Source: Rhodospirillaceae bacterium (GTDB taxonomy: Bacteria > Pseudomonadota > Alphaproteobacteria > UBA828). Taken from it: 20,568 bases of DNA. A program made the position numbers and the translations under genes. Within the stretch, counting starts at the first letter, position 1; each line of letters begins with the position of its first letter. Of this stretch, positions 1 through 7,756 are shown one piece after another. The stretch lies in contig JAPPKP010000005.1 of assembly GCA_028819955.1 (NCBI GenBank), positions 1 to 20,568 on the forward strand. The letters run 5' to 3'. The notes beneath the pieces were generated by a model that ran no database searches, had not been told where the DNA came from, and saw only the letters and a list, made by a program, of their open reading frames with translations.

Positions 1-34
1 ATCTCTCTCTGCCAGATCCGTTGAGTCCCGAGCC

Positions 35-92
35 AACACGTGGATGGCCGGGTCACCCCCGGACTTGATCCGGGGGCCGGCCATGACGTGTT
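35..92. repeat. Long GC-rich palindromic element (REP-like / terminator hairpin)
   Basis: Nested complementary arms fold this stretch into one hairpin: 35-41 pairs with 86-92, 44-51 (atggccgg) with 77-84 (ccggccat), and 56-63 (cccccgga) with 69-76 (tccggggg), around a 5-base loop (64-68). A small asymmetric bulge lies at 52-55. It sits about 50 bp beyond the stop codon of the minus-strand binding-protein gene, so it could end that transcript. The core, cgtggatggccggg followed by its complement, resembles the palindromic intergenic repeats common in alphaproteobacteria. That assignment is from memory of the pattern. No second copy was found in the window. No gene is visible in 1-143. Confidence 0.6.
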
Positions 93-143
93 GGGGTTCT
101 CGGCAAGGCGTACGAACTTCTCAAACGGGACACTGGGTACTGC

Positions 144-1109
144 CTACTGGTTCCACTGCTCGATGTATGGCCTGGCCTTCTCCGCCTCCCCGCTTCTGAT
201 CATCACGTATGGAATGACCATGTCTTCCGCCTCGTCATCGGGGATCAAATCCGCAGCGAGCTCCGGAATGGCCTCACCGATTTTCTGGAGGTCCAACGTG
301 CTCGCCGCCCGGTACATCGTTCCTTCCGAGATCAACGTGAGCGAACGTGCCGAACCGTCGACATCTCCGATGAAAACGTCGGGGTCGTCCATCGCGTGAC
401 CGGCATTGAGGAAGGCCTGATACGCACCCTCGCCGCCGCCCGGAACGATGGCCAAGACGGCGTTGAGGTCGGGATGGGCCTGAAGGATGGAACCGGTGAC
501 CGAAGCGCCGACGGACGGCTGCAATGCATCCTGCTGGGCGACGATTTCCGCCCCCGGCGCGTGATCCGCCAGCCCTCTCTCGATACCCTTGCGCCGGTCG
601 CGGGCCCATTGACCCTGCTCGAAACCTAGGATCGCGACTTTGGCTTTTCCTCCGGGCCTTGCGTTGATCCATTTGCTGGCTTCTTCACCCAGCATGTAGC
701 CGCCTTTTTCATGACGCCACGTAAGAAATGCCGACTCATTGCTGATCGACGCGGCGTAGGTTATCCACGGAATACCGGCCTCCCGCGCCCGTTTGGCCAT
801 GGCATTGAAGACTTCCGGAGAATTGGGAACGACCGCGACAACGACATCGACTGCTCCGCCATCGATCCAGGTTTCTATCGTTCCGATCTGGCGGGTTAAG
901 TCATCTCCCGGATCGTCGACAATCACCTCTAAGCCCATGCCCTCGCCTTTGACTTTGGCAAATGTGAGGAGTCGATCGACGATGGGCTGACCGGCGTGCG
1001 GGAAACTGACGCCGATTGTCTTTACTTCGTCGGCCGTCGCCGCTAGCGCCCAGCTCGAGCCGATTCCGAGAACCATCACACCGAGTAGAGACTTCAAGAA
1101 TTTTCTCAT
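144..1109 (-). CDS. Sugar-type ABC transporter periplasmic substrate-binding protein (Peripla_BP_4/RbsB-like)
   Basis: The 321-residue product begins with a clear signal peptide (MRKFLKSLL, a hydrophobic stretch, then an ALAATADE cleavage region). The mature part starts with VKTIGVSFPHAGQPIVDRLL, the first strand and helix of the type I periplasmic fold used by ribose/autoinducer-type binding proteins. Later segments VDVVVAVVPNSPEVF, AKVAILGFEQGQWARDRRKGI and LNAVLAIVPGGGEGAYQAF are the usual repeats of that family. The ATG is preceded by a good ribosome-binding site (aagggaggcaggaca). The role would be to bind a small polar or sugar-like ligand in the periplasm. No permease or ATPase gene accompanies it in the window; they may lie beyond the left edge. 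The ligand cannot be told. It lies 352 bp downstream of the M20 gene on the same strand and may have its own promoter. Confidence 0.88.
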   Translation of the reverse strand: MRKFLKSLLGVMVLGIGSSWALAATADEVKTIGVSFPHAGQPIVDRLLTFAKVKGEGMGLEVIVDDPGDDLTRQIGTIETWIDGGAVDVVVAVVPNSPEVFNAMAKRAREAGIPWITYAASISNESAFLTWRHEKGGYMLGEEASKWINARPGGKAKVAILGFEQGQWARDRRKGIERGLADHAPGAEIVAQQDALQPSVGASVTGSILQAHPDLNAVLAIVPGGGEGAYQAFLNAGHAMDDPDVFIGDVDGSARSLTLISEGTMYRAASTLDLQKIGEAIPELAADLIPDDEAEDMVIPYVMIRSGEAEKARPYIEQWNQ

Positions 1110-1461
1110 TGTCCTGCCTCCCTTGTATGGATACTACCCGGATAACTGCTTCCGGAAACCAAGCACCCTAGCACAGTTTGCAAATTGGAGCGATTCGTAC
1201 GCTGAGAGCATTGGCATAAGCGATCATAAGGGCTTATGTGTCAGGCAGGAAAAGGATGCCCCCGTGATTAGTCAACAGCCGCTAACAGGAGCCCTTCGAC
1301 ACCGCAGTGCGCTGCGAACATTGAGAATTTGCCGATGGCCCCTGCGCTGGTGAGGTCGATGCAGGCCGACGGCCCGGCATGGGGTGAGGGCGTTTATCCG
1401 CCGGGCCGCTGGGCGGGCAAGGTCTTGGTGGCCCCGTCCCGTGCGGCCTCCGGCAGCTATG
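1110..1461. other. Intergenic region between M20 gene and binding-protein gene
   Basis: No coding sequence is recognisable in these 352 bp on either strand. The part next to the binding-protein gene (about 1110-1260) is less GC-rich than its surroundings and probably holds that gene's promoter. No -35/-10 pair is convincing. The repeated hexamer described at 1215-1238 is the only notable motif. The part next to the M20 gene (about 1260-1461) is GC-rich and looks like ordinary spacer. Confidence 0.5.
1215..1238. promoter_or_regulatory. Possible operator: cataag repeats with a cataag-gg-cttatg palindrome
   Basis: The hexamer cataag occurs at 1215-1220 and 1225-1230, and its complement cttatg at 1233-1238. 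This gives a 14-bp palindrome plus one direct copy. It lies about 105-125 bp upstream of the binding-protein ATG (minus strand), a reasonable place for a regulator site. No regulator gene is present in the window, and a chance origin is quite possible. Confidence 0.22.
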
Positions 1462-2640
1462 TCACAGTTGCCCCGTGCTGAGGCGCTCGGACAAGTTCCA
1501 GAAGAACCGCTCGCACAGGGCAACCTGCTCCATTTCGACGAACTCGTCGGGCTGATGCGCCTGATCGATGTGACCGGGCCCGCAAACGACCGTCGGAATT
1601 CCAGCCTGCTGAAAGTAGCCGGCCTCGGTGCCAAAGCCGACTTTGTGAGTCTCGCTCGCCCCGGTCAATGTCTTGGCCAGCCGGATCACCTGATCGTTCT
1701 CGTTGGCGTCCAGAGCAATCGCGCCGCCGGGGTGGACGATCACCTTGGCTTCGGTCTCGTCCGAGACTCGACGGAGCTCCGGCAGAGCGGTGCGTTCCAT
1801 GAAATCTTCGATGTCAGCGAGGATATCGTAGGGATCCTGGATTGGGAGGTGACGAATGTCGAAGTCGAAACTGGCGAAATTGGGAACGATGTTGACGGCC
1901 GTCCCTCCGTCCATCATGCAAATCTGCACGGTCGTATATTTGGGATCCTCGAACTCCTCGTCGTGCGGCCCTTCGTCGCGAAACCTTCGGCCCATCTCGG
2001 AGACGTAGGCGATCGTTCTTCCGGCGGCTTCGATCGCATTGGCACCGATATGCGCCACGCCGCTGTGGGCCTCAAGACCCCTGAACTCGGCCCGGCATAC
2101 GATCTTGCCTTTGTGTGCCTTCACGACGTTCATGTAGGACGGCTCGCCGACGATGCACGCGAACGGCATGGCGACTCGCTTGAGCATGTCCTCGATGAGC
2201 CGCGGAACGCCCAAAGCGCCGACTTCCTCGTCGTAGGAGAGCGCGTAGTGGACCGGCACCTGCAGTCCGCGATCGCGAAACACTTTGGCGAACGCAAGGG
2301 AGGCGGCGATGTACGCCTTCATGTCCGCCGTGCCGCGGCCGTAAAGGCGCTCGCCTTTGCGGGTCAGGGAATAAGGATCGACGGTCCAGTTCTGGTTCGC
2401 GACGGGAACGATGTCGGTATGGCCGGACAAGATGATGCCGGGACGGTCTGCCGGCCCGAGCGATGCGAACAAATTGGCCTTCTCGCCGGAATCGTCATAC
2501 GTCAAGTGAGACTCGATCCCTAACTCCGCCAGGTAATCCTGAACGTATTCGATAAGTGGCAGGTTCGACCGGTTACTTGTCGTGTCGAGCGAAACCAACC
2601 GATCGACCAATTCCAAGCTGATGAGGTCACCGTCGGTCAT
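1462..2640 (-). CDS. M20 family metallo-amidohydrolase, ArgE-like deacylase
   Basis: The product has 392 residues from the ATG at 2640, which follows gaggggagactttgcc. A TTG 24 bases further upstream would add 8 residues but lacks such a site. Co-catalytic zinc enzyme motifs are in order: SGHTDIVPV (metal H74, catalytic-type D76), GRGTADMK (bridging D106), SYDEEVGALG (acidic pair E138/E139), GEP near 166-168 and GPGHIDQAHQPDEFV near the C terminus. The dimerisation domain is the middle part (KAHKGKIVCRAEFRGLEAHSG). This is the layout of acetylornithine deacetylase and relatives, which hydrolyse N-acyl amino acids in the cytoplasm. True ArgE function is uncertain, because the gene sits with a NodB-type deacetylase and a binding protein rather than with arginine genes. 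A catabolic amidohydrolase is equally likely. It follows the deacetylase gene by about 80 bp, probably in one operon. Confidence 0.88.
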   Translation of the reverse strand: MTDGDLISLELVDRLVSLDTTSNRSNLPLIEYVQDYLAELGIESHLTYDDSGEKANLFASLGPADRPGIILSGHTDIVPVANQNWTVDPYSLTRKGERLYGRGTADMKAYIAASLAFAKVFRDRGLQVPVHYALSYDEEVGALGVPRLIEDMLKRVAMPFACIVGEPSYMNVVKAHKGKIVCRAEFRGLEAHSGVAHIGANAIEAAGRTIAYVSEMGRRFRDEGPHDEEFEDPKYTTVQICMMDGGTAVNIVPNFASFDFDIRHLPIQDPYDILADIEDFMERTALPELRRVSDETEAKVIVHPGGAIALDANENDQVIRLAKTLTGASETHKVGFGTEAGYFQQAGIPTVVCGPGHIDQAHQPDEFVEMEQVALCERFFWNLSERLSTGQL

Positions 2641-2721
2641 GGCAAAGTCTCCCCTCAAGAACAACGGCGACTTCTTGCCGACCCAGGACCTCCATATCGA
2701 GTGAGGCCAGCTCGGCTTCGG

Positions 2722-3612
2722 TTATTCCGCCGCTCGTCCCCATGGTTCTGCGTGCGCCTCGTTCGGCCGATTATGTGCCTTGAACTCCGCCACGACTTGG
2801 CGAACGGTCTTGAACTCGGCCCCGGCACGGCCCCGGATATGGTCGATCAAGCCCTCGAGCATGTTCATGCGGGCGCCACGGCCGATGACCTGGGGGTGAA
2901 ACGTGGCATTGAACACGCCGTTGGGTACGTGGCCATACATGTAGTCGAAGTCTTCGGACCACATTTCCAGAACCCGTGACGGTGCCGCCAAACCGCTCAA
3001 ATACATCGGTTGAAAGAGAAACTCGAAATACGGAAAGTCGTCCAGGGCCCACGAAACCGGAACCTCGACCAGCTCCGTCTCCGTTCCCCATTCGAAGCCC
3101 TTGTCGTCGTGCGGCACGTCCCCTTCTCGACAAAAGTAGGGCTCGAAATCGGTCGCCATCAGGCTGCTGTCATAGTGAAAGCCGAACTCTCGAAACAGCT
3201 CGAGACTGTTGGGGCTGAGGTCCCACGCGGGCGAACGGTAGCCGGCAGGCTCGGCACCGGTCACGCGGAGAATGGCCTCGAGACCCCGTTCGAGCTCCCG
3301 CTTTTCTTCGTCCCGGGACAATGTCACGGGCGTGGAATGCCGGTAGCCGTGATGACCGATCTCGTGACCTTCGCCGGCAATCCGCTCCACCAGTCCGGGC
3401 CAGGAGTCGATCGTGTGTCCGGGAACGAAGAACGTCGCCGGGATGCCGTAGTCCCGCAGCAAGTCGAGGATGCGGGGGACGCCGACCCGGCCTCCGAACT
3501 CGCCCTTCGACATGTGTGTCGGAGAATTCACCGAGAAACCATGCAGCCACACGGAGAACGAGTCGAAATCGAAGGTCAGGCACACTGAGCAATTGTTCGT
3601 CTTGTCCTGCAT
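2722..3612 (-). CDS. NodB-homology polysaccharide/amide deacetylase (CE4, PgdA/PuuE-type)
   Basis: The 296-residue product starts near the catalytic barrel. Motif 1 is LTFDFD (D15, D17). Then come IPATFFVPGHTID (strand 2) and the HxxxH metal motif in EGHEIGHHGYRHS (H88, H92). Motif 3 is AGYRSPAWDLSP (R126), and FNATFHPQVIGR carries a late histidine motif. These are the marks of carbohydrate esterase family 4 in its cytoplasmic short form, as in Helicobacter PgdA or PuuE. There is no signal peptide or membrane segment, so a soluble substrate is likelier than cell wall. RBS: gagggaaccgtcgc before ATG. It precedes the M20 gene, so a deacetylase/ring-opening plus amidohydrolase pair acting in series is plausible. 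The substrate is unknown. Confidence 0.85.
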   Translation of the reverse strand: MQDKTNNCSVCLTFDFDSFSVWLHGFSVNSPTHMSKGEFGGRVGVPRILDLLRDYGIPATFFVPGHTIDSWPGLVERIAGEGHEIGHHGYRHSTPVTLSRDEEKRELERGLEAILRVTGAEPAGYRSPAWDLSPNSLELFREFGFHYDSSLMATDFEPYFCREGDVPHDDKGFEWGTETELVEVPVSWALDDFPYFEFLFQPMYLSGLAAPSRVLEMWSEDFDYMYGHVPNGVFNATFHPQVIGRGARMNMLEGLIDHIRGRAGAEFKTVRQVVAEFKAHNRPNEAHAEPWGRAAE

Positions 3613-4065
3613 GCGACGGTTCCCTCGGGCGATGTGATCTCCATTTGCCTCGAATCGCGATGCGGATGCCGCACTGCGATGGACGCGTACTCGGGCCCCG
3701 ACGTCCGTGGCCCGAAGGCAATTCTGCCTACGGCGCGGTTAGGGCGTTACGCTCTCGCGCGGTACTGCCGGCTCAGTGCCGCTGCGCCACTCCATTCGTC
3801 CGATCCTAACGCGGCTGACGCCGACGCCGTCTTCGCACTCTTGCAGCCGCGATTCGAGCGCCAGTCGGCATACTCTGTACCTAAATGTATCGGACCAAGC
3901 GCGATACACGCCCTGTTCCGTAGTCCCTTCATCGTAACAAGGGGCAGGTCGGTAGTGAACCCTCGACCGCCGTTCAAGCGCTTCGGCCTGGTCCGGAACA
4001 CTGGAGACGGTGGGAAGTCCGGCGCAGTTTGTCGGGACAGATTTCTTTCTGGGCGCGCAAGACCA
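3613..4065. other. Intergenic region, no gene recognised
   Basis: These 453 bp lie between the oxygenase and deacetylase genes, both on the minus strand. No translation in any frame resembles a known protein. Open frames crossing the region continue into antisense of the neighbouring genes and have low-complexity compositions. A short hairpin (tcgggcc 3691-3697, ggcccga 3709-3715) is the only structure seen. The region presumably holds the promoter of the deacetylase/M20 pair; no specific site could be named. Confidence 0.5.
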
Positions 4066-5010
4066 TCACACCGCGACCAGGTCCTGTTGCTCGGCGGCGT
4101 TGTAGTTGGCGTCGTACCACCAGGCGAGGTGGTCTTCATAATTGATGGGCGGCCAGCGCGGCGGATTGTCGGGGCCGGTGCAGGTCGGCGCGCAGCGGAT
4201 TTCGGCGTCGAGATTGGGGCCGAAGAAATAGGGGATCGCGTAGCGGTGGCGCCCGGCCGGAGGCAGGGCGCGGTGCGGGGTCGATTGGTAGCGCCCGTTG
4301 GTCCAGCGGTGCAGCATGTCGCCGGTGTTGACCACAAAGGAGTCCTCGACGAAGGGGACGTCCTCCCAGCCGTCGCCCTCTCGCCGGATCTGCAGCCCCG
4401 GCACATCCGACTGCGCGAGGAAGGTCAGGAAATTGGCGTCCGTATGCGGCGCGATGCCGTACCGCCCCGGCTCGGCCTCACCGGGCGGATAGTGCGAGAG
4501 CCGGAAGGTGAACTGGCTGCGTGTGAAATAGGGTTCGAACCAGTCCGCCGGCAGGCCGAGAGACAGAGAAAGCGCCGGCAAAACGCGCACCGCCAGTCGA
4601 TCCACCGTCTCGCAATATTCCAGCACCGTTTCCCGAAAGCCGGGCAGGTCCGCCGGCCAGCGGTTGGGTCCGGCAAAACGCCGACCGGCCATCGGGTCCT
4701 CCGGGCCGCGCTCGCGCTTGACGAAAAAGGCCTCGTTCATGTCCGGCAGCGCGGGCTCGCTGACCCGCGAGGTGCGCACATTGTAGCGCGCCAACGCCAC
4801 GTAGCCGTTGTTGTGCTCGTTCATCAGCACCGCGTGCTTGGCCGCTTGCGGCTGGGCGTGGAATCGTTCCGCTTCCGCGAACATCCGCCGGATCAGCGCC
4901 TGCGGTACGCCGTGGTTCACGACGATGAAGAAGCCGACATGCTCCAGCGTGTCCGCGAGCGCGTCCGCCACTTCGTCGAGGCTCCGGGAAAGATCGATCA
5001 ACGGAATCAC
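4066..5010 (-). CDS. 2-oxoglutarate/Fe(II)-dependent oxygenase, isopenicillin N synthase-like family
   Basis: The 314-residue product has the N-terminal DIOX_N segment (IPLIDLSRSLDEVADALADTLEHVGFFIVVNHGVP) and then the double-stranded beta-helix core. The iron triad is visible as H189 and D191 in IAPHTDANFLTFL, and H246 in STPHRALPP. R256 (RHRYAIPYFF) is the expected 2-oxoglutarate anchor, here R-Y-A rather than the common R-x-S. The start is GTG with gagggag 8 bases upstream; an ATG just before it is out of frame and runs into a stop at once. Such enzymes hydroxylate or desaturate small molecules in the cytoplasm using O2 and 2-oxoglutarate; the substrate here is unknown. It is the first gene of the left block, divergent from the transporter operon, and may share regulation with it. 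Confidence 0.9.
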   Translation of the reverse strand: MIPLIDLSRSLDEVADALADTLEHVGFFIVVNHGVPQALIRRMFAEAERFHAQPQAAKHAVLMNEHNNGYVALARYNVRTSRVSEPALPDMNEAFFVKRERGPEDPMAGRRFAGPNRWPADLPGFRETVLEYCETVDRLAVRVLPALSLSLGLPADWFEPYFTRSQFTFRLSHYPPGEAEPGRYGIAPHTDANFLTFLAQSDVPGLQIRREGDGWEDVPFVEDSFVVNTGDMLHRWTNGRYQSTPHRALPPAGRHRYAIPYFFGPNLDAEIRCAPTCTGPDNPPRWPPINYEDHLAWWYDANYNAAEQQDLVAV

Positions 5011-5571
5011 GGCATGGTCTCCCTCATCCGCTGTCCCGTCCGAGGGCGAAGGCCTCTAGCCCTCCAGTGTCTCCGGGCCCAGATCTGCTCGTCTCCTGGG
5101 CTGTCCCCATTGGCCGGTCTTCTGTGAATGGTAGTGCATTGATGGTCTCTCGGCCAAATCCGGTTGGCCGCTTCCACCTGACGATTGTCTCGGGCGCCGG
5201 CGGCCGGCGTTGCAATGGATGCCGCGCTTGCTACACTACCCACTCAAACTCAGCGTATCGGCGTAAGCGGGATCGATCGAACCGACGTCTCGACCTGCGA
5301 ACCGGCTCCTCCGCCGACCAGCCCGAGCGAGTCCGTTCGACCATCTACCCCCGGTACGCGGATAAAAGGAGCGGACGCGCAATCGGCACCGAGGCCTCCA
5401 TTTTTCCAGCCGATCCAGTGTCCGCAAGAGCCGTTTGCGTGCGAGCCATTGGCAGCGCGCTATATGGAACTTTATTCCAGAGAAGATTTGGTTCCGCCGA
5501 GCGGTATGCGAGCGTCGGTGGAGAATTAGTACCCTCTGCAATCGTGTAGAGGCCTTTAGGGAGGGAGAGGA
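5011..5571. promoter_or_regulatory. Long divergent intergenic region between the two gene blocks
   Basis: These 561 bp separate the minus-strand oxygenase gene from the plus-strand transporter operon and must hold promoters for both. No protein-like translation was recognised, so the region looks regulatory rather than a lost gene. Visible items are a small hairpin near the transporter gene (cctct 5533-5537, agagg 5548-5552), a gatcgatc palindrome near 5271 and a strong purine-rich ribosome-binding site (agggagggagagga) directly before the ATG at 5572. No -35/-10 pair is convincing and no regulator gene is in the window. Confidence 0.5.
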
Positions 5572-6774
5572 ATGACAAGGACGAGTTGGTTGACCGTCAT
5601 CCCTGTAGCTGCGGCTGCAGCGGTCGCGTTTGCGCACGTCGGATCGGCGGTGGCGCAGGACAAGGTTCTTAAGGTGGGCTCGCTTGGCGTGATGAGTGGG
5701 CCGCTTGCCGGGTGGGGTGGCGTGATGTGCCAGACCGCCCAGACATACGCCGACATGAGAAACGCCGCGGGCGGCCTCACCATCGGCGGCGAAACCTACA
5801 TGATCGAAATCGTCTGCTACGACACGCGTCAGGATCCCAAGGTCGCCCAGACGGGCGCCGAGCGACTGATTCAGCAAGAGGGCATCAAGTACATACTGGG
5901 GCCCAACATCGATTCGACGGCGGCAAGCGTGAAGCCGGTTGTGGAAGCGGCAAAGGTGATGAACTTCCCCTATGCGTTCTCGCGCGAGCTGTTCGCTCCG
6001 CCGGCATCGAACTCGATCCTCGGCATGGTGGCGTCCTATCAGGTCGCGCCGTCGATCTACACGTTCATGCGCGATGAGCGGGGCGTCAAGACGATCGCCT
6101 TCGTCGCCCGCAACGACGCCGACCCGCTGAACCAGCGCAAGCAGGCGATCAAGATCGCCAACGAGCTCGGCCTCGAGGTCGTGGCGTCGGAGGACACCTA
6201 CGAGCCGGGCACCACCGACTTCTTCCCCATCATGACCAAGGTGGTGCGCGCCAATCCCGATCAGATCGTGCTCACCGGCGTCGGGCCGTCCGACGTGGGC
6301 CCGCTGATCAAGCAGACACGGGAGCTCGGCTACGAAGGCTACATGAGCACCGAGACCGGGCAGGATCCCAAGGCGATCTGGGAAGTCGCCGGGGACTACG
6401 CCACCGGCTTTATCGCCGCCGGCGGTGCGACGACGCCTGAAATTCGCAGCCAGCACATGGTGGATTTCATCGACCGTTACACGGAAATGCACGGCGAATG
6501 GAATGACGTTGCGGCGCTCTACGTCTATGCCCCCGAAATCCTCGGCCAGGCGCTCGAGGCCGCAGGTCCGGGAGCGCTTGAGGACGTGGAAGTCTTCAAG
6601 CAGACGATGGAGACCTTCTCGGGTTCCAATCCGTTCCTGGAGGAACCCACGGCGCTGCGCTTTGTCGGCCGCACGTTCTACGAGCAGCCGCGGCAGGTAT
6701 CGGTGCCGGTGGTCGTGCAATACGTTGAGGGTGGTGAGTACAAGCCGCTCTTCGTCGCACAGCTTCCGGACTGA
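5572..6774 (+). CDS. HAAT-family ABC transporter substrate-binding protein (Peripla_BP_6, LivK-like)
   Basis: The 400-residue product has a signal peptide (MTRTSWLTVIPVAAAAAVAF, cleavage near AVAQD). The mature protein opens with VLKVGSLGVMSGPLAGWG, the typical first strand and ligand loop of branched-chain amino acid-type receptors. QDPKVAQTGAERLIQQEGIKYILGPNIDSTAASVKPVVE is the family's second motif, followed by the two-lobe pattern (VKTIAFVARNDADPLNQRK; PDQIVLTGVGPSDVGPLIKQTRELGY). It delivers ligand to the LivH/M/G/F-like components just downstream. HAAT receptors bind branched-chain amino acids, amides, urea and related compounds. Given the allantoinase and allantoate hydrolase genes in the same run, a ureide ligand is inferred rather than leucine. 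A strong hairpin follows the gene, which fits higher expression of the receptor than of the membrane parts. Confidence 0.93.
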   Translation: MTRTSWLTVIPVAAAAAVAFAHVGSAVAQDKVLKVGSLGVMSGPLAGWGGVMCQTAQTYADMRNAAGGLTIGGETYMIEIVCYDTRQDPKVAQTGAERLIQQEGIKYILGPNIDSTAASVKPVVEAAKVMNFPYAFSRELFAPPASNSILGMVASYQVAPSIYTFMRDERGVKTIAFVARNDADPLNQRKQAIKIANELGLEVVASEDTYEPGTTDFFPIMTKVVRANPDQIVLTGVGPSDVGPLIKQTRELGYEGYMSTETGQDPKAIWEVAGDYATGFIAAGGATTPEIRSQHMVDFIDRYTEMHGEWNDVAALYVYAPEILGQALEAAGPGALEDVEVFKQTMETFSGSNPFLEEPTALRFVGRTFYEQPRQVSVPVVVQYVEGGEYKPLFVAQLPD

Positions 6775-6836
6775 ACAGTCTGATCACGGGTGGGCCGTCC
6801 CGCGCCAACGCGGGGCGGCCTTCCTAGTCTGTTCAG
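6770..6836 (+). terminator. Intra-operon hairpin after the binding-protein gene
   Basis: Arms 6793-6804 and 6809-6820 form a 12-bp stem (one G-T pair) with a ccaa loop. It is enclosed by a second 8-bp pair, ctgaacag (6770-6777, overlapping the stop codon) with ctgttcag (6829-6836). Only a weak T tract follows (ttcctagtct). Hairpins at this place in ABC operons often cause partial termination or protect the receptor mRNA 3' end, giving more receptor than permease. Confidence 0.6.
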
Positions 6837-6891
6837 GTATGCGGACACGCCGAGAACATAGTTTCACGGCAAGCACGGCCTTGGCGATCGC

Positions 6892-7752
6892 ATGACCCAG
6901 GTTTTCGTGAACGGCCTCGTCGTGGGCATGACTTATGCCCTCATAGCCCTGGGCCTCACGATCATCTTCAGCATCATGAACGTGGTGAACTTCGCCCACG
7001 GGCAGCTCTACATGTTCGGCGGGTTCATCGTCTATTACCTGAAGGTCGTCTTCGGATTTCCCTATTTTGTGGCGCTGCTCGCCGCCTTTCTCGGGGTGGG
7101 TGCGATCGGCGTAATGATGGAAGTGTTCTTGTTCGGGCCCGTCATGCGCCGCCTCAAGCGAGAGGAGGTATCGCTGCTGCTGGCGATGGGAACGGCGGTC
7201 CTCCTGGAGGGCCTGGCCTTCCTTGTCTTCGGCGAAAAGCAGCGGGGCGTACCGCCTCTCGCCACCGGAGTCTACCAGTTCGGCGGTGCGTTCCTGCCCG
7301 TAGGGCGGGCCGTGGTGTTGGGATTGGCCCTTGCGTTGATCGTCGCGGTCCTCGTCTACGTCAACTATACGCGCGGCGGCCGGGCGCTCCGGGCCATGGC
7401 GCAGGATCGCGTCGCCACGGCTCTGCAAGGGGTCAACTTGCGCTGGGTCGCGGCGCTCGGCTTCGGACTGGGAGCGGGACTCGCGGGGCTTGCCGGCGGC
7501 CTCCTCGTGACGACCTTGGCCATCTACTCCGGCGCCGGGACGGCGATATCGATCAAGGCGTTCCTCATGGTCATGATCGGCGGCGCGGGCAACATCTCCG
7601 GAGCCATATTGGGGGGATTTGTGCTCGGTTTCGCCGAATCGATTGGATACGAACTGTTCCCCGGTTCGATGACTTATCTCATCATATTCATCGCCGTGAT
7701 CCTGTTCCTGATCGTGCGCCCGCAGGGGATCATGGGCAAGCCTTGGGGCTAG
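6892..7752 (+). CDS. livH: HAAT ABC transporter permease, LivH-like
   Basis: The 286-residue product is strongly hydrophobic, with about eight membrane segments. Family marks are the opening VFVNGLVVGMTYALIALGLTIIFSIMNVVNFAHGQLYMFGGF and the cytoplasmic coupling loop TRGGRALRAMAQDRVATALQGVNLRWVAALGFGLGAGLAGLAGGL. The GGAGNISGAILGGFVLGFAES segment precedes the last helices, and the protein ends RPQGIMGKPWG. It forms the inner-membrane channel with the LivM-like protein encoded 4 bp downstream. The ATG at 6892 has only a weak upstream ribosome-binding site. Gene order and family are secure; the transported compound is inferred from the catabolic genes that follow. Confidence 0.94.
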   Translation: MTQVFVNGLVVGMTYALIALGLTIIFSIMNVVNFAHGQLYMFGGFIVYYLKVVFGFPYFVALLAAFLGVGAIGVMMEVFLFGPVMRRLKREEVSLLLAMGTAVLLEGLAFLVFGEKQRGVPPLATGVYQFGGAFLPVGRAVVLGLALALIVAVLVYVNYTRGGRALRAMAQDRVATALQGVNLRWVAALGFGLGAGLAGLAGGLLVTTLAIYSGAGTAISIKAFLMVMIGGAGNISGAILGGFVLGFAESIGYELFPGSMTYLIIFIAVILFLIVRPQGIMGKPWG

Positions 7753-7756
7753 GCTG

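Noticed and set aside
3634..5127. 497-codon plus-strand open frame opposite the oxygenase gene, and similar long frames at 1384-2523 (+), 5236-6720 (-), 8739-9713 (-), 13149-14726 (-) and 14242-15597 (-)
   Set aside because: All lie antisense to confident genes and have arginine/histidine-rich, motif-free translations without ribosome-binding sites.
5011..5571. A hidden gene or riboswitch in the divergent intergenic region
   Set aside because: No protein-like frame and no extended pairing beyond short hairpins were found; promoter function is enough to explain it.
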